Of a stretch of 64,000 nt of DNA, positions 8,477-16,847 are shown in pieces. The stretch spans positions 2,480,001 through 2,544,000 of the forward strand of contig NZ_CP084874.1 of the NCBI RefSeq assembly GCF_020526085.1, given 5' to 3'. Position 1 is the first letter of the stretch. Every line of letters starts with the position of its first letter. This DNA is from Klebsiella africana. GTDB taxonomy: Bacteria > Pseudomonadota > Gammaproteobacteria > Enterobacterales > Enterobacteriaceae. A program made the translations under genes and the position numbers. The notes beneath the pieces are model-generated. The model was not told the origin of the DNA, searched no databases, and saw nothing but the letters and a program-made list of their open reading frames with translations.

Positions 8477-8725
8477 GTGAGAAGACTGGAGTCTCTCTTT
8501 GTGAACCATCTTATCGTTGAAAAAATTATCATCATCTTTCTTCTCGTCCTGTGGGGATTCGATACATTCAGGACCAGGAAAAGAAAACGTTCCGAGCCCG
8601 CTATTGAAGCAGCTGATGCCAGAGAACGTTATCAATGGCGCTATCTGAGATGGGGGTTCCGGGTCATACAGGTGGTAGCGGCAGTGTATATCGTCGTGCA
8701 ACTGATACAGGTATTACTGAGATAG
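8477..8725 (+). CDS. Small predicted membrane protein
   Basis: Up to 82 residues with two hydrophobic segments (IVEKIIIIFLLVLWGF and VIQVVAAVYIVVQLIQVLL) separated by a highly charged loop (TRKRKRSEP). The initiation site is unclear: GTG at 8477 opens the frame, and an in-frame GTG at 8501 follows GGAGTCTC more closely. No family was recognised. The two-helix, charged-loop layout could suit a small inner-membrane protein of any role. Confidence 0.5.
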   Translation: MRRLESLFVNHLIVEKIIIIFLLVLWGFDTFRTRKRKRSEPAIEAADARERYQWRYLRWGFRVIQVVAAVYIVVQLIQVLLR

Positions 8726-8906
8726 AGGCTTGGGCAGAGTTGCTTTTCGCGTCGACAAGGGGAAGCGTTCGCTCTGTGCCAGAGCAGACGTTAACGTCGA
8801 TAACTGCGTCACTTCTGAAGCTGAACATAACCATTATCAGCTACACTTGTTCCTGTTTTTCGTCGAGAGCTGAGAACTTGCCTGCATATCAAAGGGGGGT
8901 TTTTAG

Positions 8907-8948
8907 ATGATAACATTTCAAATAACGGCTTATGTGACCCTGCAATGA
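8907..8948 (+). CDS. 13-residue leader ORF coupled to the phosphatase gene
   Basis: An ATG after AAAGGGGGG opens a 13-codon ORF (MITFQITAYVTLQ). Its stop overlaps the ATG at 8948 as TGATG. The strong ribosome site belongs to this ORF and not to the phosphatase, so the small ORF probably sets phosphatase translation by coupling. It could also be the scrap of a lost gene. Confidence 0.4.
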   Translation: MITFQITAYVTLQ

Positions 8949-9565
8949 TGCAAGTGATACTGGTTCGACACGCGGAAACAGAATGGAATGTAAAAGGTAT
9001 TATTCAGGGACACAGTGATAGCGCATTGACGCTTCGTGGGGAGCGTCAAACATCAGCTTTATTGGCAGCGTTTGCAGAGAGTGATTACCGGGTAGAATGT
9101 GTTTACGCGTCTCCACTTGGCCGGGCCTGGCAAATGGGACAGCGCCTGGCTGAGCGTTTTTATTGTTCACTGATAGCTGAACCGGCTCTGAAAGAACAGG
9201 CTTTTGGTCAGTTTGAAGGCATGACAACCGTAGCGCTGCTGCAAAATAATCCGGACGCCGCAGAAGCATTATTCACCCTGGATGCAGAGTATTGTCCGCC
9301 AGGGGGTGAGTCTCTCTCAGATGCTTCGCAGCGAATGATACATTTTTTATCCAGTCTGGAAAAAAAACATCATCATCGAACAATATGTATTGTGTCTCAT
9401 GGGCAGGTCATTCAGGGCGTGCTTGCGACGTTAAAAAGTGGATCTGTGGATGATTTTCAACGCTATGCACAACCCAATGCGAGTTACGCCGTTTTCGAGC
9501 TGATTAATGGAAGCTGTACCGTTCTAAGCTGGGGGATCGCGACACATTTACGCCACCTGGATTAG
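8948..9565 (+). CDS. Histidine phosphatase (phosphoglycerate mutase-like) family protein
   Basis: Cytoplasmic phosphatase-like enzyme of 205 residues. The phospho-histidine motif is LVRHAETEWN (about 5-14), with the following YASPLGRAWQ and a second catalytic histidine in IVSHGQVIQG (about 149-158). The acid residue is in LKEQAFGQFEGM. Related enzymes include alpha-ribazole phosphatase and broad-specificity sugar phosphatases; the substrate is not evident. The start at 8948 is preferred because it overlaps the stop of a short leader ORF; ATG at 8945 is also possible. Confidence 0.85.
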   Translation: MQVILVRHAETEWNVKGIIQGHSDSALTLRGERQTSALLAAFAESDYRVECVYASPLGRAWQMGQRLAERFYCSLIAEPALKEQAFGQFEGMTTVALLQNNPDAAEALFTLDAEYCPPGGESLSDASQRMIHFLSSLEKKHHHRTICIVSHGQVIQGVLATLKSGSVDDFQRYAQPNASYAVFELINGSCTVLSWGIATHLRHLD

Positions 9566-9625
9566 CCGTTACCTTGCTGTCATTCAAATCGATGATGATT
9601 GAAGTACAACGTCCGCTTCTTGCCC

Positions 9626-9766
9626 GCATCGAACGGAGGTAACGTAGCGGAAATATGTTTTCGGGCTCTACCAGGATGCCTTCCATCGAAACGTTTATGA
9701 CTTTCCTTCTCGCACTGACGCTTCTGGAGATTTCTCCTGGGCCAGACATGATGCTGACTATCGCCA
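9626..9766 (+). pseudogene. Truncated duplicate of the LysE-exporter 5' end
   Basis: This 141-bp stretch matches 13532-13672 at roughly nine bases in ten, covering the upstream region and the first 31 codons of the LysE gene (ATG here at 9676, reading MPSIETFMTF). Similarity stops abruptly after the ATCGCCA codons at 9766, where AGGAGCGGACGTT of the dispersed repeat family begins. The remaining frame to 9879 is unrelated. It is a decayed remnant and forms a direct repeat around the block 9.8-13.5 kb. Confidence 0.75.
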
Positions 9767-9841
9767 CCAGGAGCGGACGTTCAGATGACTGGGGATCCCC
9801 GGTTATATCCTCCCGTTTTTTGACGTCAGAAATTCATAGTT

Positions 9842-10432
9842 TTATGCCCAGGCTTTTGATATTTCAGAGGAACTGGTAACAAAAGCATGTTGAGGTAGCA
9901 CTTTTTCAAGTAAAAATATATTGGTGTCAGGGTCTGGGTCTGCGCAACAATCATTCACAACGATAAGGCGGTAATCCAGATCAAAAGCTTGCCCGACTGT
10001 GGAAAGCACCACACCACTGGTAGTCACACCCGTAAGGATCAGGTTTTCGATGCCTTGAGCACGAAGGATCATCTCAAGTTCAGTAAACGAGAAAGCTCCA
10101 ACTCTGCGTTTGACGATGACGACTTCATTTTCTGCCGGAGCAACATCAGGATGAATTGCCGTGCTCTCGTTATCAGCCATAAAAATTCCATTCTCCTTAA
10201 TCGAAGCGAAGATAGTGTTGTTCTTGCTGACCTCTGGATACTCCTTGCGGAATCCGACGCTGACATAAATGACCGGTACGCCTGCCGTGCGCGCAGCGGC
10301 AATCAGCGATGCGGTATTGCGGATAACGTTTCCAGCGCTTTCGTGCGGGAGGAAATTGTTCAGGATGATCGTCTGAAAATCCATAACCAACAGCGCGCTG
10401 TTTTTACTGATGTTACTGAGTTGATTTGGCAT
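9842..10432 (-). CDS. Isochorismatase-like hydrolase lacking the usual cysteine
   Basis: Isochorismatase-fold protein of 196 residues. The family Asp is in LLVMDFQ (about 16-22) and the Lys in VIVKRRVGAF (about 105). The position that holds the nucleophilic Cys in nicotinamidases and N-carbamoylsarcosine amidases is Val, in GVTTSGVVLST (about 133-143). It therefore belongs to the cysteine-less branch, whose reactions are poorly known. ATG at 10432 follows a weak GGGAA. It lies 40 bp after the MFS gene on the same strand, a probable operon under the GntR gene at 11760. Confidence 0.82.
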   Translation of the reverse strand: MPNQLSNISKNSALLVMDFQTIILNNFLPHESAGNVIRNTASLIAAARTAGVPVIYVSVGFRKEYPEVSKNNTIFASIKENGIFMADNESTAIHPDVAPAENEVVIVKRRVGAFSFTELEMILRAQGIENLILTGVTTSGVVLSTVGQAFDLDYRLIVVNDCCADPDPDTNIFLLEKVLPQHAFVTSSSEISKAWA

Positions 10433-10472
10433 AAAATTTCCCAAATTTGCAGATGAAAAGTAATGAAGTCAG

Positions 10473-11675
10473 TCAGCGTGTTGCTGACTGGCGATGTATT
10501 TTAAAGTTCCAGGCAGCGCCGGCTAGCAGGATGCCGCTGGTTGCCAGGAAGACGGCTCGCATACCGATATGCCCTCCGACAAAGCCGCCCATCAGTGGCC
10601 CGATGAACTGGCCAGCGAACTGCGCTGCGACGGAATAGCCAAGAATGCTGCCCACCATCCCTTCTGGTACACGATGACGTATCACTGCTGCAATACAAGG
10701 CAATAAGCCGCCGAGCGCCAGTCCCATAAGGAAACGCAGGGCAATCAGTTGCCACCCGGAAGTGACAAATGCCTGAGGGATCAGCAGTAAACCGGCCGTA
10801 GTCAGCGCCAGCGTGATAATGCGTAAATGTCCTATCCTGTCCGCCAGTTTTCCAAGCCATGAGGCGGAAATAATGCTGCCCAGCGCCGCTGCTGCCATCA
10901 CATATCCCGCCACTTTCGTTATCTGAGAAGCCTCGCTGACGAGAGTGCGCACATAGACTGTGATAATGGGCTCTATCGACATATTGGCCAGCATCAGTAG
11001 CAGACCGGTGCAAAGCATGCAGATAATTACAGTACGGGCAGGCAACTGCGACCAGCTCACTCCTGCTTTTGCCACTGTATCCGCAGGCTTTTGCACTTCT
11101 TCGCGAATGAGAGTAAGGGTCATGAGAAATGACAGAAATATCAGTACGCCTGCACAGAAAAACGTGGTTCGAATACCGATCAAACCAGGGAGCCATCCTC
11201 CGGCAAGTGGACCGACAAGATTGCCAGCCATTACACCCGATGAAACAATCCCCAGCGCCCAGGCTGCACGCTCTCTGGGAGCCTGAACTGCGATAAGAAT
11301 TGTCGCGCCGGATGAGTATCCTCCCGCCAGGCCAACTAACAACCTGAGTCCGACCAGCTGCCATATATTTGTCACCAGCCCCATAAGCGAAACAGTAACC
11401 GCCATGCCAAGGCTGGCTCTCACGAGCATCGATTTGCGTCCATATCTGTCACCGAGTTTTCCCCAGACTGGGGCGATCAAACCGGCAGTGATAAACGTTG
11501 CGCTGAATGCCACGCCAGACCATTGAACGACCGCTGTATGCCCGCTAACACCCAGTTCTTCGACATACAAAGGCAGAAAGGGCAGCATCAGGGTCATTGC
11601 AAAGACGGTTGAGAACGAGCCAATGAAGCAAACAATCAGGTTTCGCCGCCAGAAGCTGTTATAGAATTGGGTCAT
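10473..11675 (-). CDS. MdtG-like MFS multidrug efflux transporter
   Basis: Inner-membrane drug:proton antiporter of the DHA1 type, 400 residues and about 12 segments. It resembles E. coli MdtG across its length: WRRNLIVCFIGSF at the start, LMLPFLPLYVEELGVSGH (about 29-46) and the loop motif GKLGDRYGRKSMLVRA (about 74-89). ATG at 11675 was chosen because helix 1 starts directly after it; the longer frame has no support. It diverges from a GntR gene across a perfect TTGGTATACCAA palindrome. Substrate unknown, possibly the product or substrate of the neighbouring hydrolase. Confidence 0.85.
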   Translation of the reverse strand: MTQFYNSFWRRNLIVCFIGSFSTVFAMTLMLPFLPLYVEELGVSGHTAVVQWSGVAFSATFITAGLIAPVWGKLGDRYGRKSMLVRASLGMAVTVSLMGLVTNIWQLVGLRLLVGLAGGYSSGATILIAVQAPRERAAWALGIVSSGVMAGNLVGPLAGGWLPGLIGIRTTFFCAGVLIFLSFLMTLTLIREEVQKPADTVAKAGVSWSQLPARTVIICMLCTGLLLMLANMSIEPIITVYVRTLVSEASQITKVAGYVMAAAALGSIISASWLGKLADRIGHLRIITLALTTAGLLLIPQAFVTSGWQLIALRFLMGLALGGLLPCIAAVIRHRVPEGMVGSILGYSVAAQFAGQFIGPLMGGFVGGHIGMRAVFLATSGILLAGAAWNFKIHRQSATR

Positions 11676-11688
11676 AGAACACTCTTTC

Positions 11689-11700
11689 TTGGTATACCAA
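11689..11700. promoter_or_regulatory. TTGGTATACCAA operator candidate
   Basis: A perfect 12-bp palindrome of the TGGT-N-ACCA form typical of FadR/GntR-family operators, followed by a degenerate copy (TGGGATACCA, 11703-11712). It lies in the 84-bp gap between the MFS gene and its divergent GntR gene. Confidence 0.6.
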
Positions 11701-11759
11701 ATTGGGATACCATATCGATTACGCATCTTACTGTCAATTTGCGGGAGAACATTGTCGTT

Positions 11760-12410
11760 ATGAGCCAGGCATCAGAAGTTGAAAACCAATTAAGAAAACT
11801 GATACTTAACATGGAGCTGGGGCCGGGAGAACGGTTAACGGAGCGCTGGGCCGAAGCAACGTTTAACGCGTCACGTACGCCTGTGCGTGCCGCATTACAA
11901 AAGCTGGAGTCAGAAGGGCTGGTCTGTCGTGATGGGCTACGCTGGTTAGTGGCACCGATCGATGTCAGTGAAGTTGAACAGCTGTGTATTTACCGGGAAG
12001 TACTGGAAGTGGCGGCATTAAAACTTTCTGCCAGCCAGATGACAGAAGAACAACTTAACGTTCTGGAAAACCTGCTGAAAACGAATACCGTGGATGCGTC
12101 AGAAGATGTGATGGACGATGTTGGGACACAATTTCATCTCCAGTTGGCCGGTCTTTGTCAGAATGCGTTTATTTTCCAGGGGGTAAGCGATGCCCTGCGC
12201 CGGCTTTCACGGGCACGATGGCTCGACAAAGCACCGTCAAATCCCGCGTGGGATGATCATCGAGAAATAATTGCTGCGCTTCGGTCGCGGGATACTGATA
12301 AGGCAGCAGAATTACTCGCCATTCATCTGTGCGAAAGCCGCCTCCGCCTTCTTGAGGCAATCAATTCAAGCAGACGTAGCCTGAGGGCGAGGGGTATTGC
12401 GGTATCCTGA
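11760..12410 (+). CDS. GntR-family (FCD) regulator
   Basis: Regulator of 216 residues. The winged helix (about 5-68) shows the GntR pattern ELGPGERLTERWAEATFNAS and VRAALQKLESEGLV. The FCD-like domain follows, with LCIYREVLEVAAL and FHLQLAGLC. ATG at 11760 follows a run without a strong ribosome site. The divergent MFS and hydrolase genes and the palindrome between them suggest a local efflux and degradation switch. Ligand unknown. Confidence 0.84.
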   Translation: MSQASEVENQLRKLILNMELGPGERLTERWAEATFNASRTPVRAALQKLESEGLVCRDGLRWLVAPIDVSEVEQLCIYREVLEVAALKLSASQMTEEQLNVLENLLKTNTVDASEDVMDDVGTQFHLQLAGLCQNAFIFQGVSDALRRLSRARWLDKAPSNPAWDDHREIIAALRSRDTDKAAELLAIHLCESRLRLLEAINSSRRSLRARGIAVS

Positions 12411-12445
12411 TATAAGTCGCCAGTTTTGATGACAGAACGACAAAA

Positions 12446-12540
12446 ATCCGCTTTTCGCTCACCGCGGATCTTCACCTTCGTTAGCTCGTCCGCTCCTCGC
12501 TGCCCTTTACGGCAGACTAGTGCCAGGAGCGGATGTTGCT
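12446..12540. repeat. Dispersed intergenic palindromic repeat, copy after the GntR gene
   Basis: Contains ATCCGCTTTTCGCTCACCG pairing with CGGAT, then GTCCGCTCCTCGC (12488-12500) and the inverted GCCAGGAGCGGATGTTGC (12522-12539). The same building blocks recur at 9611, 13452, 14264, 15999, 16848 and 17469, always between genes. Confidence 0.6.
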
Positions 12541-12672
12541 TGCCCACAGGAGCGCGATGGAAATATAGCAGTACAACTTATCCCTACCGTCAAAAAATGG
12601 CACTAACTGAAAGATGTCAATCTGCTTCCTCATATATATCTACATTCCCCCCTATTCATTAATAAAGGATGG

Positions 12673-13416
12673 ATGAAGATGCTGAGAGGTAAAAGAGCTG
12701 TAATTACCGGTGGTGGCACGGGATTTGGTCAGGCGCTGAGCGTATGGTTAGCGCGAGAAGGCGTCGAGGTGGATTTTTGCGCGAGGCGCGCTGATGATAT
12801 TCAAAAAACCTGCAGTATCATCACGGCTGAAGGCGGAATGGCGAAAGGGCATCTCTGTGATTTAACCCTACCTGAATCCCTTTCTCAGTTTTCTTCACAG
12901 TTGTTAACTTTAGACAAGCCCATAGACATTTTAATCCTCAATGCTGCTCAGTGGCTTTCAGGAACGTTAGACGATCAATCAGACACAGAAATTATCAATA
13001 CCATCAGTTCAGGACTGACAGGTTCTATTCTGCTGACTCAGGCATTGCTACCTGGGTTAAGACGTTCAGAAAGTGCTGATATCGTCTCAATTATATCTTC
13101 ATGTGGGATTCCTAATTTTACAGATTCAATTGCGCACCCCGCTTTTTTTGCCAGTAAACACGGGCTTAGCGGGTTTACAACTAAACTCTCGCACCAGTTG
13201 TCCGAAGAAAATATACGTGTGACCGGTTTGTATCCACCGGATTTCGAGCTGACAGGGTTAGACTCTTTTGCCGATAGCCAGACCAAAATGGGGGAACGGC
13301 TGATGAATGGGCGTTCAGTCTGGGAAACAATTCGCTTTGTGCTGACCCAACCGCGTAGTTGCCATATCAAGAGCATCTACTTTGAAGGCCCAACGCGCGA
13401 GAAACTGGGAGCCTGA
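12673..13416 (+). CDS. Short-chain dehydrogenase/reductase
   Basis: SDR-fold oxidoreductase of 247 residues. The Rossmann motif ITGGGTGFGQAL (about 11-22) is a TGxxxGxG nucleotide-binding site. NAAQ stands at the NNAG position (about 90). The catalytic Ser is in VSIISSCG and a Tyr-like position is replaced: the segment PAFFASKHGLSGF has Phe where YxxxK normally has Tyr, while Lys is present. Activity may therefore be reduced or altered. AAAGGA precedes; ATG at 12673 or 12679 could start. Confidence 0.78.
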   Translation: MKMLRGKRAVITGGGTGFGQALSVWLAREGVEVDFCARRADDIQKTCSIITAEGGMAKGHLCDLTLPESLSQFSSQLLTLDKPIDILILNAAQWLSGTLDDQSDTEIINTISSGLTGSILLTQALLPGLRRSESADIVSIISSCGIPNFTDSIAHPAFFASKHGLSGFTTKLSHQLSEENIRVTGLYPPDFELTGLDSFADSQTKMGERLMNGRSVWETIRFVLTQPRSCHIKSIYFEGPTREKLGA

Positions 13417-13451
13417 AGCTGAATCTGGCGACCTTTAACAGTGTAGCCGAC

Positions 13452-13510
13452 GTCCGCTCCTCGCTCACTGCATACCTTCAGCCCCCTGAACCAGCAGGAG
13501 CGGATGTTGC
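13452..13510. repeat. Dispersed palindromic repeat, copy before the LysE gene
   Basis: GTCCGCTCCTCGCTCACTGC (13452-13471) and inverted CAGGAGCGGATGTTGC (13495-13510) flank a 23-base spacer. It belongs to the family described at 12446-12540. Confidence 0.6.
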
Positions 13511-13581
13511 AGTACATTCCGCTATCGACTCCAATCGAACTGAGGTAATGTAGCGGAAATATGTTTTCGGACGCTACCTGA

Positions 13582-14235
13582 ATGCCTCCCATCGAAACGT
13601 TTATGACTTTCCTTCTCGCCCTGACGCTTCTGGAGATTTCTCCGGGGCCAGACATGTTGCTGACCATTGCCAGAGGAGTGGGGCAGGGAAGACGTATTGC
13701 CTTGCTTACGGTACTGGGTAATGTATTTGTAGCTGGTTTTGTGCAAGTTTCTTTTCTTGTCCTGGGGCTGGTGACCATTGTTCATGCGTGGCCGGTGGCG
13801 CTGGATCTGCTTAGGTGGGTCGGTGCGGCTTATCTGATGTGGTTGGGTATAAAAATGATTGCGACTTCAGGCACAGATACGCGGCTGCGGAAAACGGCAA
13901 AAATTTCTGACTGGAATGCCGTTAAGGAAGGTGCCCTGAACAGCCTGACTAACCCAAAATCCCTGCTGTTCATGTTTGCTTTTCTTCCTCAGTTTGTCGA
14001 TCCTGCCGCCGGTCCTGTCTGGCTGCAATTACTTGTCCTGGGCAGTATCCAAAAGCTGGCTGGAATCGTTTCCCTGGGGTCAGTTGCGATGGCATCAGGA
14101 ACATTTGGAAACTGGCTAGGTAAACACCCAGGTATTATCAAATGGCAGGAACGATTCACAGGCGTTGTCATGATAGGCCTCGGTATCCGCATGTTGTTTA
14201 GCGGGTCTGGCATAGTATCGAAAACTGCCCGTTAA
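13582..14235 (+). CDS. LysE/RhtB-family exporter
   Basis: Inner-membrane amino-acid or metabolite exporter of 217 residues with about six helices. The LysE/RhtB signature is LLEISPGPDMLLTIARGVGQ (about 16-35), followed by WVGAAYLMWLGI (about 79-90) and LTNPKSLLFMFAFLPQF (about 119-135). Upstream sequence and the first 31 codons are duplicated at 9626-9766. Substrate unknown; homologues export homoserine, threonine or leucine. A second, unrelated-looking LysE-family gene is at 61709. Confidence 0.86.
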   Translation: MPPIETFMTFLLALTLLEISPGPDMLLTIARGVGQGRRIALLTVLGNVFVAGFVQVSFLVLGLVTIVHAWPVALDLLRWVGAAYLMWLGIKMIATSGTDTRLRKTAKISDWNAVKEGALNSLTNPKSLLFMFAFLPQFVDPAAGPVWLQLLVLGSIQKLAGIVSLGSVAMASGTFGNWLGKHPGIIKWQERFTGVVMIGLGIRMLFSGSGIVSKTAR

Positions 14236-14263
14236 GTTATACCGAACCGGTAAACCCGGTATC

Positions 14264-14329
14264 CGCTTCTCGCTCAGCCTGGCTCTTAACCACAGTTGAT
14301 TCGTCCGCTCTGCGTCAGGAGCGGACATT
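14264..14329. repeat. Dispersed palindromic repeat, copy after the LysE gene
   Basis: ATCCGCTTCTCGCTCAGC, then GTCCGCTCTGCGTCAGGAGC with the GAGCGGAC end, forming a compact hairpin at 14303-14326. It sits between two convergent genes and may double as a terminator. Confidence 0.6.
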
Positions 14330-14352
14330 AAAATCTAAACCCGTTGGCAAGT

Positions 14353-15093
14353 TCATCGAGCATGACAATATGCTTGTGCTACTTTGTAATGCGCCTCCAG
14401 CTTATCCAGGAAAGTAAAGAGCTTCTGATTCATCTCGCTGTAATCGTGGGCCCGAAGCGCTTCAGGCCTGTCAACGAAACGGTAGTCTGCTGCATGGCTG
14501 AAGTCTTTCTCAGAATGAGCGATCAGCCGTTCTACAACGTCCAATGTGAGCTCCATGTGGCACTGGAAACCAAAGACGCGGTCTGAATAGGCAACGATCT
14601 GCCGCGGACACCCTTCGCTGTAAGCAATAATTTTGGCCTCTGGCGTCAAACCTGGCATATCGTTATGCCAGTGACCCACTTCCAGTGTTTTCCCAAAGTG
14701 AGAGAACATCTCATCCTTCCTGCCGTCTTCGGTCAATGTGATCGGGAATTTACCAATCTCTTTTTCCGGGCTATGAGAGAACGGCGCTCCCAGCGCTTCA
14801 CCAATGAGCTGTGAACCCAGGCAGATACCGATCACCGCCTTACCGGTTTTAACCGCGGAAGCAATCAGCGCCTGTTCCGCTTTAGCATTAAAGTGCGGGC
14901 ACTCTTCAAGCGTGGTGTCCGGATCTTGCGGACCGCCCATAACGATAAGAAAATCGATGCCTACGGCGTCATCAGGTAGCCGATCGCCAGCATAGACGCG
15001 TGAGTAAGTTACATCATGACCCTGGTTTATTGCCCAGGTTTCATATGCGCCCGGGGCTTCAAAACTTTCATGTACGATAAAGTGTACACGCAT
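14353..15093 (-). CDS. Class I glutamine amidotransferase-like protein
   Basis: Stand-alone GATase1-fold protein of 246 residues, related to the amidotransferase part of GMP synthase. The nucleophile elbow is GICLGSQLIG (about 94-103, Cys96), and the His and Glu come from FGFQCHMELT (about 175-184). An MGGPQDPD oxyanion-type segment is at about 52-59. Such free-standing proteins include gamma-glutamyl peptidases; the true substrate is unknown. It diverges from the AraC gene at 15186. Confidence 0.83.
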   Translation of the reverse strand: MRVHFIVHESFEAPGAYETWAINQGHDVTYSRVYAGDRLPDDAVGIDFLIVMGGPQDPDTTLEECPHFNAKAEQALIASAVKTGKAVIGICLGSQLIGEALGAPFSHSPEKEIGKFPITLTEDGRKDEMFSHFGKTLEVGHWHNDMPGLTPEAKIIAYSEGCPRQIVAYSDRVFGFQCHMELTLDVVERLIAHSEKDFSHAADYRFVDRPEALRAHDYSEMNQKLFTFLDKLEAHYKVAQAYCHAR

Positions 15094-15185
15094 GAGGTTA
15101 AGCTCCTGTAATATCTTTGATGATCAGGATGATAAGTCACGCACCCATTGCCTAAGGCTCTACTCCGGGTGGTTCCAGTTTCGAT

Positions 15186-15986
15186 ATGATAATGGCAGGG
15201 GCTAAATCTGAAATGCCAGGTAGTATAGATAAAGCGCCAAGACATGATGAAGCCACAGGCTGGTCCAGTACTGCGATAAGCTATCAACGTGGTGAGGTAG
15301 ATCCTCCCCATCATCATGTTGAGGGGCAGCTACTCTTCGCCACCAGAGGGGTTATGCTGGTGCAAACAGAGAGTGACCGTTGGGTGATCCCTCCTCAGCG
15401 GGCATTATGGCTACCGCCTTTGCATATCCATAGTTATCATCTGCTTTCACAAACCGATCTCAGGGCGATCTATTTCAGCAGTAGCCTTATCGCAGAATGT
15501 ACGAGCTTTACGAAGAGTCAACAGGTGCATGTGATCACGGCTACGCCCTTAGTCAAAGAGCTTATCGCAGGGCTGTTCAGTGAGGACTACGCCAGACCGA
15601 GTCAACGGAAGATAGCTTTGTTGCTTCTGGAAATTCTCAGCGAGGCTCCACCTTTAACGATCGCGCTACCCATGCCGAATGATGAGCGATTATTTAGCGC
15701 GGCCAGATCGCTACTGGTCAATCAGCGCTGGGAAGCATCGCTGAGCGAGCTGGCTTTTATGTCGGCCATGTCGGAACGGACCTTTTCCCGATTGTTTATG
15801 AAGGATACAGGCTTTAGTTTTAGAACATGGAAGCAGCGAGCCAGAATTTGCGCTTCGTTGGATCTTCTCGCGAACGGCGTTCCAATCAAACAGGTCGCTT
15901 ACCAGCTTGGTTTCTCATGCCCGGCGGCCTTTACCGCTGCTTTTCGCTGCATTCTGGGGTCAACGCCACGCGATTTTGTGCCTTAA
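15186..15986 (+). CDS. AraC-family regulator with cupin domain
   Basis: Regulator of up to 266 residues. Cupin motif PPHHHVEGQLLFATRGVM (about 40-57) and WVIPPQRALWLPP (about 66-78). C-terminal double helix-turn-helix ends VAYQLGFSCPAAFTAAFR. Several in-frame ATGs (15186, 15192, 15213) leave the start open. It diverges from the amidotransferase-like gene, a plausible target, and shares architecture with the AraC protein at 7541. Confidence 0.84.
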   Translation: MIMAGAKSEMPGSIDKAPRHDEATGWSSTAISYQRGEVDPPHHHVEGQLLFATRGVMLVQTESDRWVIPPQRALWLPPLHIHSYHLLSQTDLRAIYFSSSLIAECTSFTKSQQVHVITATPLVKELIAGLFSEDYARPSQRKIALLLLEILSEAPPLTIALPMPNDERLFSAARSLLVNQRWEASLSELAFMSAMSERTFSRLFMKDTGFSFRTWKQRARICASLDLLANGVPIKQVAYQLGFSCPAAFTAAFRCILGSTPRDFVP

Positions 15987-16289
15987 ACCGGGAAACCATG
16001 TCCGCTTTTTGCTCATCGCTGCTGATCGGATATTTTGCGCGACAAAGAGGGTATGGCAGGGGAGCCATCTGCAAGGAACAGAATCTCCGTAAAATCCCTG
16101 GGGAAGATAATGATATTTACCCCAGTATTTAGTGATAGTTATGGGAAGGCGGTTCAACTATGCTGACATTATATGAGCAGAATGAGACAGCCTTTAAGCA
16201 TGGCTGCTTTTTATACAACCACACGTTATTGAATCCAGGTCCGAAAATGGCTACTAACCCACAAAAGAAAGGATGCACGAGATCGCGCT
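15987..16289. other. Intergenic stretch with one partial repeat
   Basis: About 300 bp without a convincing gene. A partial copy of the dispersed repeat (TGTCCGCTTTTTGCTCATCG) lies at 15999-16018, with a loose inverted match to about 16035. Nothing else was recognised. Confidence 0.5.
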
Positions 16290-16769
16290 ATGCGTATTCA
16301 TCAACAGAATAAGTCCAGTAAACTATATCGCAGCATCAACACGACGACGCGTCACTCTTCTAATAATCCAGGTGCTGAGTATCGCTGGGAACGCAATCGC
16401 AAAAAAGTCGGCGATGAGCTACTGGCAAAGCGCGAGACAATGCATGGCCGACAGAAACGTGGGCGAGACTACACGCCATTGTTTTATTTTCTGATCAAAC
16501 AGATTGGCAAACCGTGGAATGAAATATTCAGCGAAGTATGTGGACGTCTTGATACCACCGAGCCGGTATTCTGGTTGGTCGCGCTACATGAGCATCAGCG
16601 AAGGGATTTAGTCTGCATTGGCGAAAGCAGTTTTTACCCGGGTCTGTTTGTTGATGAGAATGGAATTCTTCAACAGGTCAACCCTTCAATTACGAGAAAT
16701 GACGTCAAGGTGACTTGCCGTTGCTGCACACACACTTATATTGGTGAACCTGTACCTTGGATAGATTGA
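16290..16769 (+). CDS. Conserved-looking hypothetical protein
   Basis: Protein of 159 residues, not assigned to a function. It has a very basic N-terminal 60 residues (RKKVGDELLAKRETMHGRQK), then a compact motif YTPLFYFLIKQIGKPWNEIF, and a C-terminal CRCC that could bind metal. The pattern of a K-x-G-[KR]-PW-N-E helix recalls uncharacterised short proteins of other bacteria, from memory only. No clear ribosome site precedes the ATG. It stands alone between two copies of the dispersed repeat, like a single-gene cassette. Confidence 0.6.
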   Translation: MRIHQQNKSSKLYRSINTTTRHSSNNPGAEYRWERNRKKVGDELLAKRETMHGRQKRGRDYTPLFYFLIKQIGKPWNEIFSEVCGRLDTTEPVFWLVALHEHQRRDLVCIGESSFYPGLFVDENGILQQVNPSITRNDVKVTCRCCTHTYIGEPVPWID

Positions 16770-16847
16770 GTGACAATGCCTACTTTCCTGCCACGGATGC
16801 GACTGTCATCGGCAATGAGTCATCAGCAATGAGAGCGATTGCAAACT

